Assembly: GCF_005233845.1 (NCBI RefSeq)
Contig: NZ_SZQL01000004.1
Coordinates: 1-64,000 of the forward strand
Source: Ilyomonas limi
GTDB taxonomy: Bacteria; Bacteroidota; Bacteroidia; Chitinophagales; Chitinophagaceae
Length of the DNA stretch: 64,000 nt
Direction of reading: 5' to 3'
Part shown: in pieces, positions 52,420 to 61,143 of the stretch
Numbering within the stretch: position 1 is the first letter of the stretch
Layout: each line of letters opens with the position of its first letter
Program-made: the position numbers and the translations under genes
Notes under the pieces: model-generated
The model's input: the letters and a program-made list of their open reading frames with translations, nothing else
What the model was told of the DNA's origin: nothing
Databases searched by the model: none

Positions 52420-54741
52420 ATGTCTCTGCTTTCTTCGCTAATGAAACGAAAAAACGTACTGATTCTTTCGGGTATCATTACTTTCCTGTTGTTTATTTAT
52501 AGTTGTAGCCAGCCCAATAAAACTATACCGCCAACCGGCTTCGAAAGAGTAGTCGTAGATACCAATCCACCTGTTACGCCATTATCGCCGGAAGAGAGTA
52601 TAAAAAAGATCCAACTACCACCGGGTTTTCATGTAGAATTGGTAGCCAGCGAACCAATGGTACAGGAGCCGGTTGCCATTGCCTGGGATGGTAACGGACG
52701 AATGTATGTTGCCGAGATGAACACTTTTATGAAAGATGCGAATGCCACGGGCGAATATGAACCAACAAGCCGGATAAAGCTTCTGGAAGATACGAATGGC
52801 GATGGAAAAATGGATAAAGCAACCGTGTTTATAGATAGCCTCCTTTTGCCCCGTACCATTCTGCCTGTTGGTGATCAGCTATTGGTGGGCATTACCAACA
52901 TACAACACGTCTGGAGTTACAAGGATACGAATGGAGATGGAAAAGCCGATGAGAAAAAAATAGTGTTTAGAAACGATGTGCTGGATGTACGAAATGTAGA
53001 GCACCAGAACGGCGGTTTAGTATGGAATATGGATAACTGGATATATCCCACCCGCGATAACCTGCGGTACAAATACAAAAATGGCGTGTTGATAGCAGAT
53101 ACCCTTGTTGACAATATGATTGGTCAATGGGGGCTTACTACCGACAATTATGGGCGATTATTTTACTCAGAAGCAGGACCGGGTTTACCGGCAGTTCAGT
53201 TTGAACAAATGCCAGCCTATGGCGCTTTGAATTTCAATGACCAGTACACGGAAGATTTTACCAAGCCTTGGCCAATCATCGGCACCATAGATGCCCAGGG
53301 TGGTAGAGAAGCCCTAAGGCCGGAGGATAATACACTCCATTCATTTACCTCCGGTTGTGGGCAATCCATCTTTCGCGGTGACCGTTTACCTGCTGATATG
53401 CAGGGCGATTATTTTATACCCGAACCGGTAGGCAGAATTATAAAAAGAGGCAGGGTAATTAATAAGAACGGAAAATTATATATCGAAGATGTGTATAAAC
53501 AACAAGACTGGCTGGCTTCTGCCGATATGAATTTCCGACCCATTAATACCTATACCGGTCCGGATGGTTGTTTTTACATTGTAGATATGTATCACGGTAT
53601 TATACAGGAGAGCGAATGGACAACACCTGACTCGTATTTGGGTAAGATCATTGCCCAAAAGGGCTTGTATAAAAACAGGGGTATGGGACGTATTTACCGG
53701 ATTGTGCACGACGGATATAAGCGGGATACCACACGTCCGGATATGCTCACCGCACCTGCCAGCAAACTGGTTACCTATCTCAATCACCCTAACGGCTGGT
53801 GGCGCGATAATGCACAAAAAGAAATAATTGTACGCAACGACCAATCGGTTGTACCGGCATTAAAACAGATTGCATTGGGCGAAAAAGCTTCTTTAGCAAA
53901 AGCTCCGGGATCGCTGGCACGTATTCATGCGCTATGGACGCTGGAAGGGTTAAATGCTATTGATAAGAATACTTTATTTGGTGCCTTTAAAGATGCGGAT
54001 CCGCAGGTAAGAAAAGCAGCAGTATGGATCAGTGAAATGTATATTAAAAAGAATGATGAAGAAGTGATTACCAAACTGGCATCCCTTAAAAATGATCCCA
54101 GCCCCGATGTGCGCATTCAGTTATCTCTTTCACTAAGAACCAATACCACCAGGGAGGCACAATCTATTGTAAAAGACCTGCTGGCTGCTAACCTGGATAA
54201 TCAGTTGATGCAATATTCCTACACTGCTTTTACAGAAGCACAACAAAGATTACTGGCAGAGCAGGAACAAACTAAAAACCTAAGTCCTGCCGACCAAAAG
54301 CTGGTTACTGCAGGAGCTACTATTTTTAAACAGTTATGTGCTAATTGTCACGGTGCAGATGGCAAGGGAATAATCATGGGTGGGAAACCTATGCCAGCTC
54401 CGCCGTTGGTTGGCTCGCCGCGTGTAAAGGGTGATAAAACATCACTGATACAATTAGTGCTATATGGGTTAAAAGGGCCCGTGGATGGTAAAACCTATCC
54501 TGATATGATGCCAGCAATGAATAGTCAAAATGATGAATGGATTGCCTCGGTACTCAGTTATATACGCAACAGTGGTGAATTTGGAAATAATGTATCGGTT
54601 GTTACTCCGGAGGAAGTAAAACAAGTACGGGCTACAACCCCCAAAATGAAGGAGGCTTTTACCCTTCAGTTGCTGGAAATATTCAAGCTGGGACGAGCAG
54701 AAAAAAAGAATTGGGGAGAAGCGGAAAACGGAAAGAAATGA
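52420..54741 (+). CDS. PVC-type dehydrogenase lipoprotein with C-terminal cytochrome c
   Basis: A 773-residue lipoprotein (lipobox IYSC, Cys ~29). Residues ~55-425 match the membrane-bound dehydrogenase propeller found with PVC-type heme domains (IQLPPGFHVELVASEPMVQE; IAWDGNGRMYVAEMNTFMKD; SFTSGCGQSIFRGDRLPADM). HEAT-like repeats follow (~455-600), then a cytochrome c domain with heme motif CANCHGADGKG (~641) and GKTYPDMMPAMNSQND as the distal-ligand region. It is probably a periplasmic sugar/alcohol oxidoreductase passing electrons to its own heme. The terminal Lys/Glu-rich tail is normal. It precedes the FGE-like and DUF1080 genes on the same strand, which suggests carbohydrate oxidation. 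Confidence 0.85.
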   Translation: MSLLSSLMKRKNVLILSGIITFLLFIYSCSQPNKTIPPTGFERVVVDTNPPVTPLSPEESIKKIQLPPGFHVELVASEPMVQEPVAIAWDGNGRMYVAEMNTFMKDANATGEYEPTSRIKLLEDTNGDGKMDKATVFIDSLLLPRTILPVGDQLLVGITNIQHVWSYKDTNGDGKADEKKIVFRNDVLDVRNVEHQNGGLVWNMDNWIYPTRDNLRYKYKNGVLIADTLVDNMIGQWGLTTDNYGRLFYSEAGPGLPAVQFEQMPAYGALNFNDQYTEDFTKPWPIIGTIDAQGGREALRPEDNTLHSFTSGCGQSIFRGDRLPADMQGDYFIPEPVGRIIKRGRVINKNGKLYIEDVYKQQDWLASADMNFRPINTYTGPDGCFYIVDMYHGIIQESEWTTPDSYLGKIIAQKGLYKNRGMGRIYRIVHDGYKRDTTRPDMLTAPASKLVTYLNHPNGWWRDNAQKEIIVRNDQSVVPALKQIALGEKASLAKAPGSLARIHALWTLEGLNAIDKNTLFGAFKDADPQVRKAAVWISEMYIKKNDEEVITKLASLKNDPSPDVRIQLSLSLRTNTTREAQSIVKDLLAANLDNQLMQYSYTAFTEAQQRLLAEQEQTKNLSPADQKLVTAGATIFKQLCANCHGADGKGIIMGGKPMPAPPLVGSPRVKGDKTSLIQLVLYGLKGPVDGKTYPDMMPAMNSQNDEWIASVLSYIRNSGEFGNNVSVVTPEEVKQVRATTPKMKEAFTLQLLEIFKLGRAEKKNWGEAENGKK

Positions 54742-55205
54742 GCCGGTTACCCGACTAAGCTGCAAGTTTCAGGCTACAAGCATTAAGATACGAGCGGAAT
54801 GGATTACTATACGTGTTCGTTGGTTTTTTGCAGCCAAACAACCAACTTAAAACAAAGATGCAGCTCAGAGTAAGCGGCGGCGCTGGCCCGGAAAAATGCG
54901 CGGAGCGATCATGTTTTCCTTGAACTAGCGAAGCGATTTCATGAATACTCTTGAAAAAACATCAATGCATTCATACTTTTTTGTTACTTTTTTCTTTCAA
55001 GAGAAAAAAGTAAGACAACAATTGATTGTAAGAAATCAAACTTTTAAAATCATGGTATTCAGTACCCGCTAAAAAATGAAATAAGCTTATGTAATAGTGT
55101 ACTTAGTTCATCAGCAATAGAATAACAGACAAAAAGAAACACACATCAACTCTATTACTCTTTCAATAGTTTTTTAGAATAAAAATTTCAATGATATACC
55201 TGTTT
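54742..55205. repeat. intergenic region with local GC-rich stretch and perfect 12-bp hairpin
   Basis: About 450 bp. A GC-richer stretch at ~54860-54930 is followed by TTACTTTTTTCT (54984-54995), loop TTCAAG, AGAAAAAAGTAA (55002-55013). This pattern recurs in many Bacteroidota intergenic regions and resembles a degenerate dispersed repeat; no gene is seen. Confidence 0.45.
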
Positions 55206-56054
55206 ATGAAATTAAAACCTACCAGCATTATTGCAGCTTGCTCCATTTTATTTTCTGCGAGTGCACTGCATGCACAAGACTCTACTTTTACCAACAGCAT
55301 TGGAATGGAGTTTACACTGATAAAGCCGGGCAGTTTTGTAATGGGAAGGTTTCAACCTCCCTATCCAAAGCCACCCAGCGACACAGTAAAGGCAGGTGCT
55401 CAATCAGGTGCCGAAAGAGGGTATAATGCCGAAGAATATAAGCTGGCTGAGAAACTGGCAAAACAGGATGCACTACCGGGTTTTACCGTTAATATTAAAA
55501 AGCCATTTTATATAGGCAAATTTGAAGTAACCCAGGCCCAGTGGAAAAAAGTAATGGGTTCAAATCCTTCCGTTTTTCAGGGAGATAAAGTTCTGGATAG
55601 TGCTAATAATCACCCTGTAGAGAATGTGACCTGGGAGGATGCGCAGCAGTTTTTGAACAAGCTGACTGGCATGGAAAAAGGAAGAACCTACCGCCTGCCC
55701 ACAGAGTTTGAATGGGAATATGCAGCCCGCGCCGGAGCAACCAGTGATATACCCTGGTCGCAAATTCGTAAAACAGCACAATTAGGCACGCGTACTACCA
55801 ACAAAATAGGCCAAAAGGAAGCAAATGCCTGGGGGTTATACGATATGCTGGGTAATGTATGGGAGTGGGTACAGGATTTTTACAATGAAAAAATATTTGC
55901 AGATGCTGTTCCTCCTGCAACGGGCAACGTGCATGTTTTAAAGGGTGCCTCTTTTGTGGGAGATGTAAAGAATGCCACGTATATGACACATGCTGCAGGT
56001 CCCGGCAATGGCTGGGATGTAGGATTCCGCGTTGTAATGGAAGCAACAAAATAA
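55206..56054 (+). CDS. formylglycine-generating-enzyme-like (SUMF1 domain) protein
   Basis: A 282-residue exported protein with signal peptide MKLKPTSIIAACSILFSASA. The FGE/SUMF1 C-lectin-like fold is recognised by FTLIKPGSFVMGRF (~37), FYIGKFEVTQAQWKKVMGSN (~100-119), PVENVTWEDAQQFLNKLTGM (~137-156), YRLPTEFEWEYAARAG (~163) and NAWGLYDMLGNVWEWVQDFY (~202-221). The stretch between EYAARAG and NAWGLYD is shorter than usual, and the Cys pair of true FGE is not evident. It is therefore unlikely to oxidise sulfatase Cys and more likely a binding or accessory protein. It overlaps functionally with the DUF1080 gene 29 bp downstream. The in-frame ATG at 55191 is an alternative start. Confidence 0.85.
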   Translation: MKLKPTSIIAACSILFSASALHAQDSTFTNSIGMEFTLIKPGSFVMGRFQPPYPKPPSDTVKAGAQSGAERGYNAEEYKLAEKLAKQDALPGFTVNIKKPFYIGKFEVTQAQWKKVMGSNPSVFQGDKVLDSANNHPVENVTWEDAQQFLNKLTGMEKGRTYRLPTEFEWEYAARAGATSDIPWSQIRKTAQLGTRTTNKIGQKEANAWGLYDMLGNVWEWVQDFYNEKIFADAVPPATGNVHVLKGASFVGDVKNATYMTHAAGPGNGWDVGFRVVMEATK

Positions 56055-56083
56055 TTTGATTTCAGTTATTAAAACATTCATCT

Positions 56084-56776
56084 ATGCTCATTAGAATATT
56101 TGCTATTATACTGCTTACCGGTACTGCTTTACAGTGTGGTGCTCAAGACAGCGTACCAAAAGGATTTACCCCGTTATTCAATGAGAAAGACCTTAGCGGC
56201 TGGCATATCAGCCGTACCTCCCACCAGGGAACTACACCCGATTGCCGTGCAGAAAACGGGATGATTGTTCTCAAGGAGCATCCGTATGGGCAAGGTGGGA
56301 TACTTTTAAGTAATAAGAAATACAAAAACTTTGAATTATACCTCGAAGCTAAAATAGATTCCTTCTGCAATGGTGGTATCTTTCTTCGTTCTACTGAAAG
56401 CGGACAAGCTTACCAGATTGAACTGGCAGAGCCGGGCGGAACAGGTGCGCTGCTGGGCGAAATGCTCCGCGTTAGTAAGGGAGCTGAAGCTACCGGGAAA
56501 GCCAAAGTATGGAAGCCAAATGACTGGAATAGCTTCCGTATCAGGATGACAGGTGATACACCCCATATTACGTTATGGATAAACGGTGTGCAGATGTGGG
56601 AAGTGACCGAGCCGGTTAATGACTTTATTGCCGGTGCTACGGAAGGCATGATTGGCTTACAGGCACATTGGTCTGCTACCTACCAGCCAAACGTTGCAGA
56701 ATTTGATATGTCCGGCTCCTGGCGCCCGGGCGGGGCACATCGTTTTCGGCATATAGCAATAAAGGAGTTGGAATAA
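56084..56776 (+). CDS. DUF1080 (3-keto-disaccharide hydrolase-like) protein
   Basis: A 230-residue secreted protein. A signal peptide (MLIRIFAIILLTGTALQCGA) is followed by a concanavalin-like jelly-roll fold of the DUF1080 family. Signature segments: FTPLFNEKDLSGWHISRT (~28), GGILLSNKKYKNFELYLEAK (~71-90), SFCNGGIFLRSTESGQAYQI (~93-112) and WNSFRIRMTGDTPHITLWIN (~148-167). Family members are found with sugar-oxidising dehydrogenases and hydrolyse or bind keto-sugars, which fits its place after the PVC-type dehydrogenase and the FGE-like protein. It is the last gene of the plus-strand group. Confidence 0.88.
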   Translation: MLIRIFAIILLTGTALQCGAQDSVPKGFTPLFNEKDLSGWHISRTSHQGTTPDCRAENGMIVLKEHPYGQGGILLSNKKYKNFELYLEAKIDSFCNGGIFLRSTESGQAYQIELAEPGGTGALLGEMLRVSKGAEATGKAKVWKPNDWNSFRIRMTGDTPHITLWINGVQMWEVTEPVNDFIAGATEGMIGLQAHWSATYQPNVAEFDMSGSWRPGGAHRFRHIAIKELE

Positions 56777-56922
56777 TTCGATACCGGATAAAATAAAGCT
56801 TACTTTTTAAAACGGCAAAGCTTGCAAAGCCTTGTATTACTTAGGAATACAACATCGTTACATCTGGTATATTTTATTGGGAAATATTATAATATTAATG
56901 TTTTTTTCTACTTGCCGGTATA

Positions 56923-57527
56923 AAAGATGACATTCTGCAAACAGCACTCGAGTAATTTCTATTCAAAGGCTCGTTGCACCGCTTGGCATTTCTACCAAAA
57001 CGGTTTATAAACACTTTAAAAACAAAGAGGAATTGTTTGAAGAGCCTTCACCTCTTCATTATGCACAACAATAACAACTGCTGGAAGAACTGGCTGCAGA
57101 TTAAAAGGTTGTTTCATTTTTACTTGATACACGGTACACTGCGTTTGAGAGAGAATACAAGGCGACGAATGTTTTATCAGGAATTGAATTATTACTATCC
57201 CGAGCCGGAAGGAAAAATTCAATCTGCAATAAGTGAAAAGTTCACCAGGCAATTCATCCATATCATTCAAAAAGGGTATTAAGGAAGGTGTATTCCAGCT
57301 TGGTATTCAAACGAAAGTTGTTATGGAAGATATCTGATGTTTTATATGGCGCCGCTGCCCATACAGAACTATTTACACCATTTTCATGCTTTTTCTTTTG
57401 CGGTACTATTAAATGCGGTTGTTTTTTAAGAGGTTTTTGTACAGCAAAAGGTATTCAGGAGTTAGAGGGGCAGGTCCAAACCTTTTATCATCTCGGAAAA
57501 AGCAAAAGCTGTGACTTTGCAAATTAA
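56923..57527 (+). pseudogene. decayed TetR-family regulator
   Basis: Fragments in several frames reconstruct a TetR protein. An N-terminal helix reads KDDILQTALE; the DNA-binding turn LVAPLGISTKTVYKHFKNKE with ELFEE lies at about 56970-57046. Later segments include QLLEELAAD, VVSFLLDTRYTAFEREYKA, FYQELNYYY with KIQSAISEKFTRQF, and a terminal GIQELEGQVQTF. They are interrupted by several stops and frameshifts. The remnant ends at a TAA at 57525-57527. It fills the gap between the DUF1080 gene and tRNA-Ser. Confidence 0.75.
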
Positions 57528-57637
57528 TTCATTGTGTTTAAAACCTAAAAGAGCAGAAATTGTTCCTCTTTTTGCCCCTGAATTGGCAAAATTAGCCCAG
57601 AGCTACAGTAGGGATTGCATTATCAGAAACAAAATTG

Positions 57638-57724
57638 CGGAGACTAAGGGATTCGAACCCTTGATACCCTTTCGAGTATACACACTTTCCAGGCGTGCTC
57701 CTTCAACCACTCGGACAAGTCTCC
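57638..57724 (-). tRNA. tRNA-Ser (anticodon GGA)
   Basis: On the minus strand an 87-nt class II tRNA. The acceptor stem GGAGACT pairs with AGTCTCC, discriminator G. The anticodon loop CTGGAAA gives GGA. A long variable arm (TATACTCGAAAGGGTATC) follows, then the T arm with GGTTCGAATCC. CCA is not encoded. It is upstream of no gene in its own direction. Confidence 0.95.
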
Positions 57725-57759
57725 ATTTTTCTTCGGGCTGCAAAATAAAGGCTTCCGCC

Positions 57760-58524
57760 TTAGCTGCCGAAAATTTTTTCTGCATTAGCTGTTGTTATCG
57801 CTGCTACTTCCTCTAAAGAAGTATTTTTTACCTCTGCCAGATTTTGCGCAATGATAGGTATATAGCTGCTCTCATTGCGCTTGCCGCGATAAGGTACCGG
57901 CGGCAGGTAAGGCGCATCCGTCTCTAACACTATTTTCTCCAGCGAAATGTTTTGTATGGCCTCCGGCAAGCCACTTTTTTTATATGTTAAAATGCCGCCA
58001 ATGCCTAAATAAAAGCCCAAGTTTACAATTTGATGTGCTTCGTGTGCATTACCACTAAAACAATGGAAGATACCGCGCAAACCCTTATCTGCAAATGGTT
58101 TTACGGCATCAATAGTTGGTTGCATGGCATTGCGCGTATGTATTACTATTGGTAAATTGTAGTCCAGCGCCCATTGCATTTGCTGGTTAAATGCTGCTAC
58201 CTGTTGTGTTGCAAATTCGGTGCTCCAATAGTAGTCTAATCCAATTTCTCCAACAGCCGTAAATTTTCGTTTATCAAGCCATTCCTTTACTATTGCCAAC
58301 TCCTGCTCATACCCCGCATTTACATAGCATGGATGCAAACCTATCATCGCAATACATGCCGGATGTTTTGCCTCAAGTGCCAGCATTGCTTCCAGTGTAT
58401 TGCTGTCAATAGCTGGAAGGTAAAATTTTTCAACACCTGCTTTTTTTGCTCTGTTTAGCAATTCATCAATGTCTCCGCTAAATTCTTCACTGTACAAATG
58501 ACAATGCGTATCAATCCATTTCAT
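57760..58524 (-). CDS. TatD family metal-dependent hydrolase (DNase)
   Basis: A 254-residue cytoplasmic TIM-barrel amidohydrolase-fold nuclease. It keeps all metal ligands: [11 protein letters not shown] (~5), [11 protein letters not shown] (Glu ~92), VIHTRNA (His ~127), [13 protein letters not shown] (His ~153) and [14 protein letters not shown] (Asp ~203). Normal length. TatD proteins act as 3'-5' exonucleases or in DNA repair. It is a single minus-strand gene 35 bp from tRNA-Ser. A hairpin and a -7-like box lie just upstream of its start. Confidence 0.93.
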   Translation of the reverse strand: MKWIDTHCHLYSEEFSGDIDELLNRAKKAGVEKFYLPAIDSNTLEAMLALEAKHPACIAMIGLHPCYVNAGYEQELAIVKEWLDKRKFTAVGEIGLDYYWSTEFATQQVAAFNQQMQWALDYNLPIVIHTRNAMQPTIDAVKPFADKGLRGIFHCFSGNAHEAHQIVNLGFYLGIGGILTYKKSGLPEAIQNISLEKIVLETDAPYLPPVPYRGKRNESSYIPIIAQNLAEVKNTSLEEVAAITTANAEKIFGS

Positions 58525-58555
58525 ATAATGTTAATGCACTTTTAAACTTCCTGCA

Positions 58556-58592
58556 CGCGGCAAAATTAGTTTAGTTTTGCCGCGTTTATTTT
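58556..58592 (+). terminator. terminator-like hairpin overlapping the tatD promoter region
   Basis: CGCGGCAAAA (58556-58565) and TTTTGCCGCG (58575-58584) form a perfect 10-bp stem, followed on the plus strand by TTTATTTT. No plus-strand gene ends here. On the minus strand the same bases contain TAATTTTG (58561-58568), a -7-like box 36 nt before the tatD ATG. The rest of the 58525-58857 gap shows no gene. Confidence 0.55.
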
Positions 58593-58857
58593 AAAAGAGT
58601 TTACCGTTTTTTATTAAAGAAATAAATGCCATAACTTGTTTTAACAAAAGTAATTTAGCGCTTTATATAATGTGTTATTTGTTAATATTAAAAGAAATGC
58701 AATGCTTAAGCGTAATATGAAATAATCAATATCACAAAGTAAAAGCCGGAGGTCGCTTTTAAAAAAGTGGCGCGGGCATACCAAAAATAAACTTGATGAA
58801 ACTGAAAATTAAAAGAAGAGCATACCAGCAAAAGGTCATTAAATAAGAAAACAAAGT

Positions 58858-60018
58858 ATGTCGAATATTTTATTGATAGATGATGAAAAAGCCATTCGCA
58901 AAACGCTGCAGGAGATTCTTACCTACGAAGGATTTAAGGTAAGAGAAGCTGGTGATGGAGAAGAAGGCTTGAAAATGTTCAACGAGAAAACTTACGATGT
59001 GGTGCTTTGCGATATTAAAATGCCAAAAATTGATGGCATAGAATTTTTGACCAAAGCAAATTCCATCAATCCCGATGTGCCAGTGATTATGATCAGTGGG
59101 CACGGCACTATAGAAACAGCGGTGGAAGCCGTTAAAAAAGGTGCATTCGATTATATATCGAAACCCCCCGATTTAAACCGCATGCTTATTACTATTCGCA
59201 ATGCGATGGACAAAAGTACGCTGAGCAAAGAAGCGCGGGTGCTAAAAAGAAAAGTAAACCGCGTGCAGGAAATGATTGGCGAATCGGAAGCTATCATGCG
59301 CATTAAAGAAACAATAGATAAGGTAGCGCCCACTGATGCGCGCGTGCTCATTACCGGCGAAAATGGCGCGGGTAAAGAATTGGTGGCGCGCTGGATACAT
59401 CACAAAAGTCCGCGCAGCCAGATGCCTATGGTGGAAGTAAACTGTGCGGCTATACCCAGCGAATTGATTGAAAGTGAATTGTTTGGTCATGAAAAAGGTT
59501 CGTTTACATCAGCTATAAAACAGCGTATTGGCAAGTTTGAGCAGGCAAATGGCGGCACTTTGTTTTTGGACGAAGTAGGCGATATGAGCCTGAGCGCCCA
59601 AGCTAAAGTATTGCGTGCACTGCAGGAAGGCAAGATAACGCGCGTAGGCGGCGATAAAGAAATTGAAGTGGATGTACGCGTGGTAACGGCTACTAACAAA
59701 GACCTGCTAAAAGAAGTAGAAGCTAAGAATTTCAGGCTTGACTTGTATCACCGCCTGAGTGTTATTTTGATTCATGTGCCGTCATTAAACGAGCGCCGGC
59801 AGGATATTCCGCTGCTGGTGAATAAATTTTTGACCGATATAGCCGAAGAGTACAACCAGCCGTTAAAAGTTATCAGCGACCGTGCAATGGATGCACTCAT
59901 TCATCACAATTGGACGGGTAATATTCGTGAGCTGAGCAACGTAGTAGAGCGGTTGGTAATTCTTTCCGGACCAACCATTATGCTGGAAGACGTTACTCAT
60001 TATGTGTTTGCGAGGTAA
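58858..60018 (+). CDS. NtrC-type sigma-54-dependent response regulator lacking a Fis domain
   Basis: A 386-residue cytoplasmic regulator. The receiver domain spans ~1-120 (acid pocket DDE at 8-10, phospho-acceptor Asp52 in VVLCDIKMPKIDG, MISGHG, Lys in YISKPPD). The AAA+ domain spans ~140-365, with Walker A GENGAGKE, the sigma-54 loop EKGSFTSA (a GAFTGA variant), Walker B GGTLFLDEVGD and the Arg-finger region FRLDLYHRLSV. The chain ends soon after NIRELSNVVERL with no Fis-type helix-turn-helix, so DNA binding by the usual route is absent. This short form occurs in other Bacteroidota. No cognate kinase gene is adjacent. Confidence 0.92.
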   Translation: MSNILLIDDEKAIRKTLQEILTYEGFKVREAGDGEEGLKMFNEKTYDVVLCDIKMPKIDGIEFLTKANSINPDVPVIMISGHGTIETAVEAVKKGAFDYISKPPDLNRMLITIRNAMDKSTLSKEARVLKRKVNRVQEMIGESEAIMRIKETIDKVAPTDARVLITGENGAGKELVARWIHHKSPRSQMPMVEVNCAAIPSELIESELFGHEKGSFTSAIKQRIGKFEQANGGTLFLDEVGDMSLSAQAKVLRALQEGKITRVGGDKEIEVDVRVVTATNKDLLKEVEAKNFRLDLYHRLSVILIHVPSLNERRQDIPLLVNKFLTDIAEEYNQPLKVISDRAMDALIHHNWTGNIRELSNVVERLVILSGPTIMLEDVTHYVFAR

Positions 60019-60184
60019 GGCAATGCTGCGCATTGCTAAGAGGGTTTTTGATGATAAGTTGCAGCATTACTATTATGAGACATTTCGTGTGCCGTGTCAC
60101 GCCACAGGTGGTGATCACTCCCTTCAATACTTTGCGTGCTTCAGCCATTATATAATAGCCTGCTTATAATCATTATCATTATTG

Positions 60185-60206
60185 TTGGCGGGCTTAAGCC
60201 CGCCAA
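60185..60206. repeat. 22-bp perfect palindrome (REP-like)
   Basis: TTGGCGGGCTT followed directly by AAGCCCGCCAA is a perfect palindrome 22 bp before the miaA start. It is of the kind dispersed between genes as REP-like elements; no U tract follows. Confidence 0.55.
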
Positions 60207-60228
60207 TCATTTATAGTTTTACATTGTT

Positions 60229-61143
60229 TTGAATAATCAGCAGGCACATACCATTATCATTATTGCCGGGCCAACAGCTGTTGGTAAAACAGGCGTTGCT
60301 ATACAATTAGCTCAGCATTTCAATACCAGCATTATTTCTGCCGATTCACGGCAATGTTTTAGGGAATTGAACATCGGCGTAGCCAAACCAACACCTGCGC
60401 AGCTTGCAGCAGTTAAACATTATTTTATCAACACCTATTCTATAGATGAGGAAGTAACAGCGGCTACTTTTGAGCAGTATGCATTAGATGCTACACAAAC
60501 TATTTTTAAATATTCGCCGATAGCTGTTATGGCGGGCGGCACAGGCTTATATATCAAGGCTTTTTGCGATGGTTTGGATGAAATGCCTGCTATTCCTGCA
60601 CATATCCGTCAGCAAATTATTACAGCTTATGAGCAGCAGGGTATTGCCTTTTTGCAGGAAGAATTAGCACAAAAAGATCCGGTATTCTGGCAAACGGCCG
60701 AGCAGCAAAATCAGCAACGTTTGATGCGTGCTTTGGAAGTATTGTATGCAACCGGCAAATCCATTACTACTTACAGGAATAATACACCGGTAAATCGTTC
60801 TTTCAACATCATCAAAATAGGACTGGAGCTACCACGCGAAATATTGTATCAACACATTAATTATCGTGTGGATGAAATGATAAGAGAAGGCTTGATAGCA
60901 GAAGTAAACAATTTATTGCCTTATCAACGTCTCAACGCATTGCAAACTGTTGGCTACAAAGAATTGTTTGATTATTTTAATAACAATATTTCGTTGCAAA
61001 AAGCAATAGAGAACATCAAGCAAAACACCCGCCATTATGCCAAAAGACAGATGACCTGGTTTAAAAAAAATAAAGATTTTACGTGGTTTGCACCGGATGA
61101 TTATAATAATATAATAAAGTATATCTTAGATAAAGTTGCTTGA
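60229..61143 (+). CDS. miaA: tRNA dimethylallyltransferase
   Basis: A 304-residue cytoplasmic enzyme that adds a dimethylallyl group to A37 of tRNAs reading UNN codons. Motifs: P-loop IIAGPTAVGKTGVAIQLAQH (~12-31), IISADSRQCFRELNIGVAKP (~35-54), VMAGGTGLYIKAFCDGLDEM (~98-117), QQNQQRLMRALEVLYATGKS (~163-182), LQTVGYKELFDYF (~243) and NTRHYAKRQMTWFKK (~265). No ATG lies between the upstream in-frame stop (60214) and the P-loop, so initiation must be at TTG 60229 (or ATT 60223). It ends directly against the GH3 gene on the other strand. Confidence 0.93.
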   Translation: MNNQQAHTIIIIAGPTAVGKTGVAIQLAQHFNTSIISADSRQCFRELNIGVAKPTPAQLAAVKHYFINTYSIDEEVTAATFEQYALDATQTIFKYSPIAVMAGGTGLYIKAFCDGLDEMPAIPAHIRQQIITAYEQQGIAFLQEELAQKDPVFWQTAEQQNQQRLMRALEVLYATGKSITTYRNNTPVNRSFNIIKIGLELPREILYQHINYRVDEMIREGLIAEVNNLLPYQRLNALQTVGYKELFDYFNNNISLQKAIENIKQNTRHYAKRQMTWFKKNKDFTWFAPDDYNNIIKYILDKVA

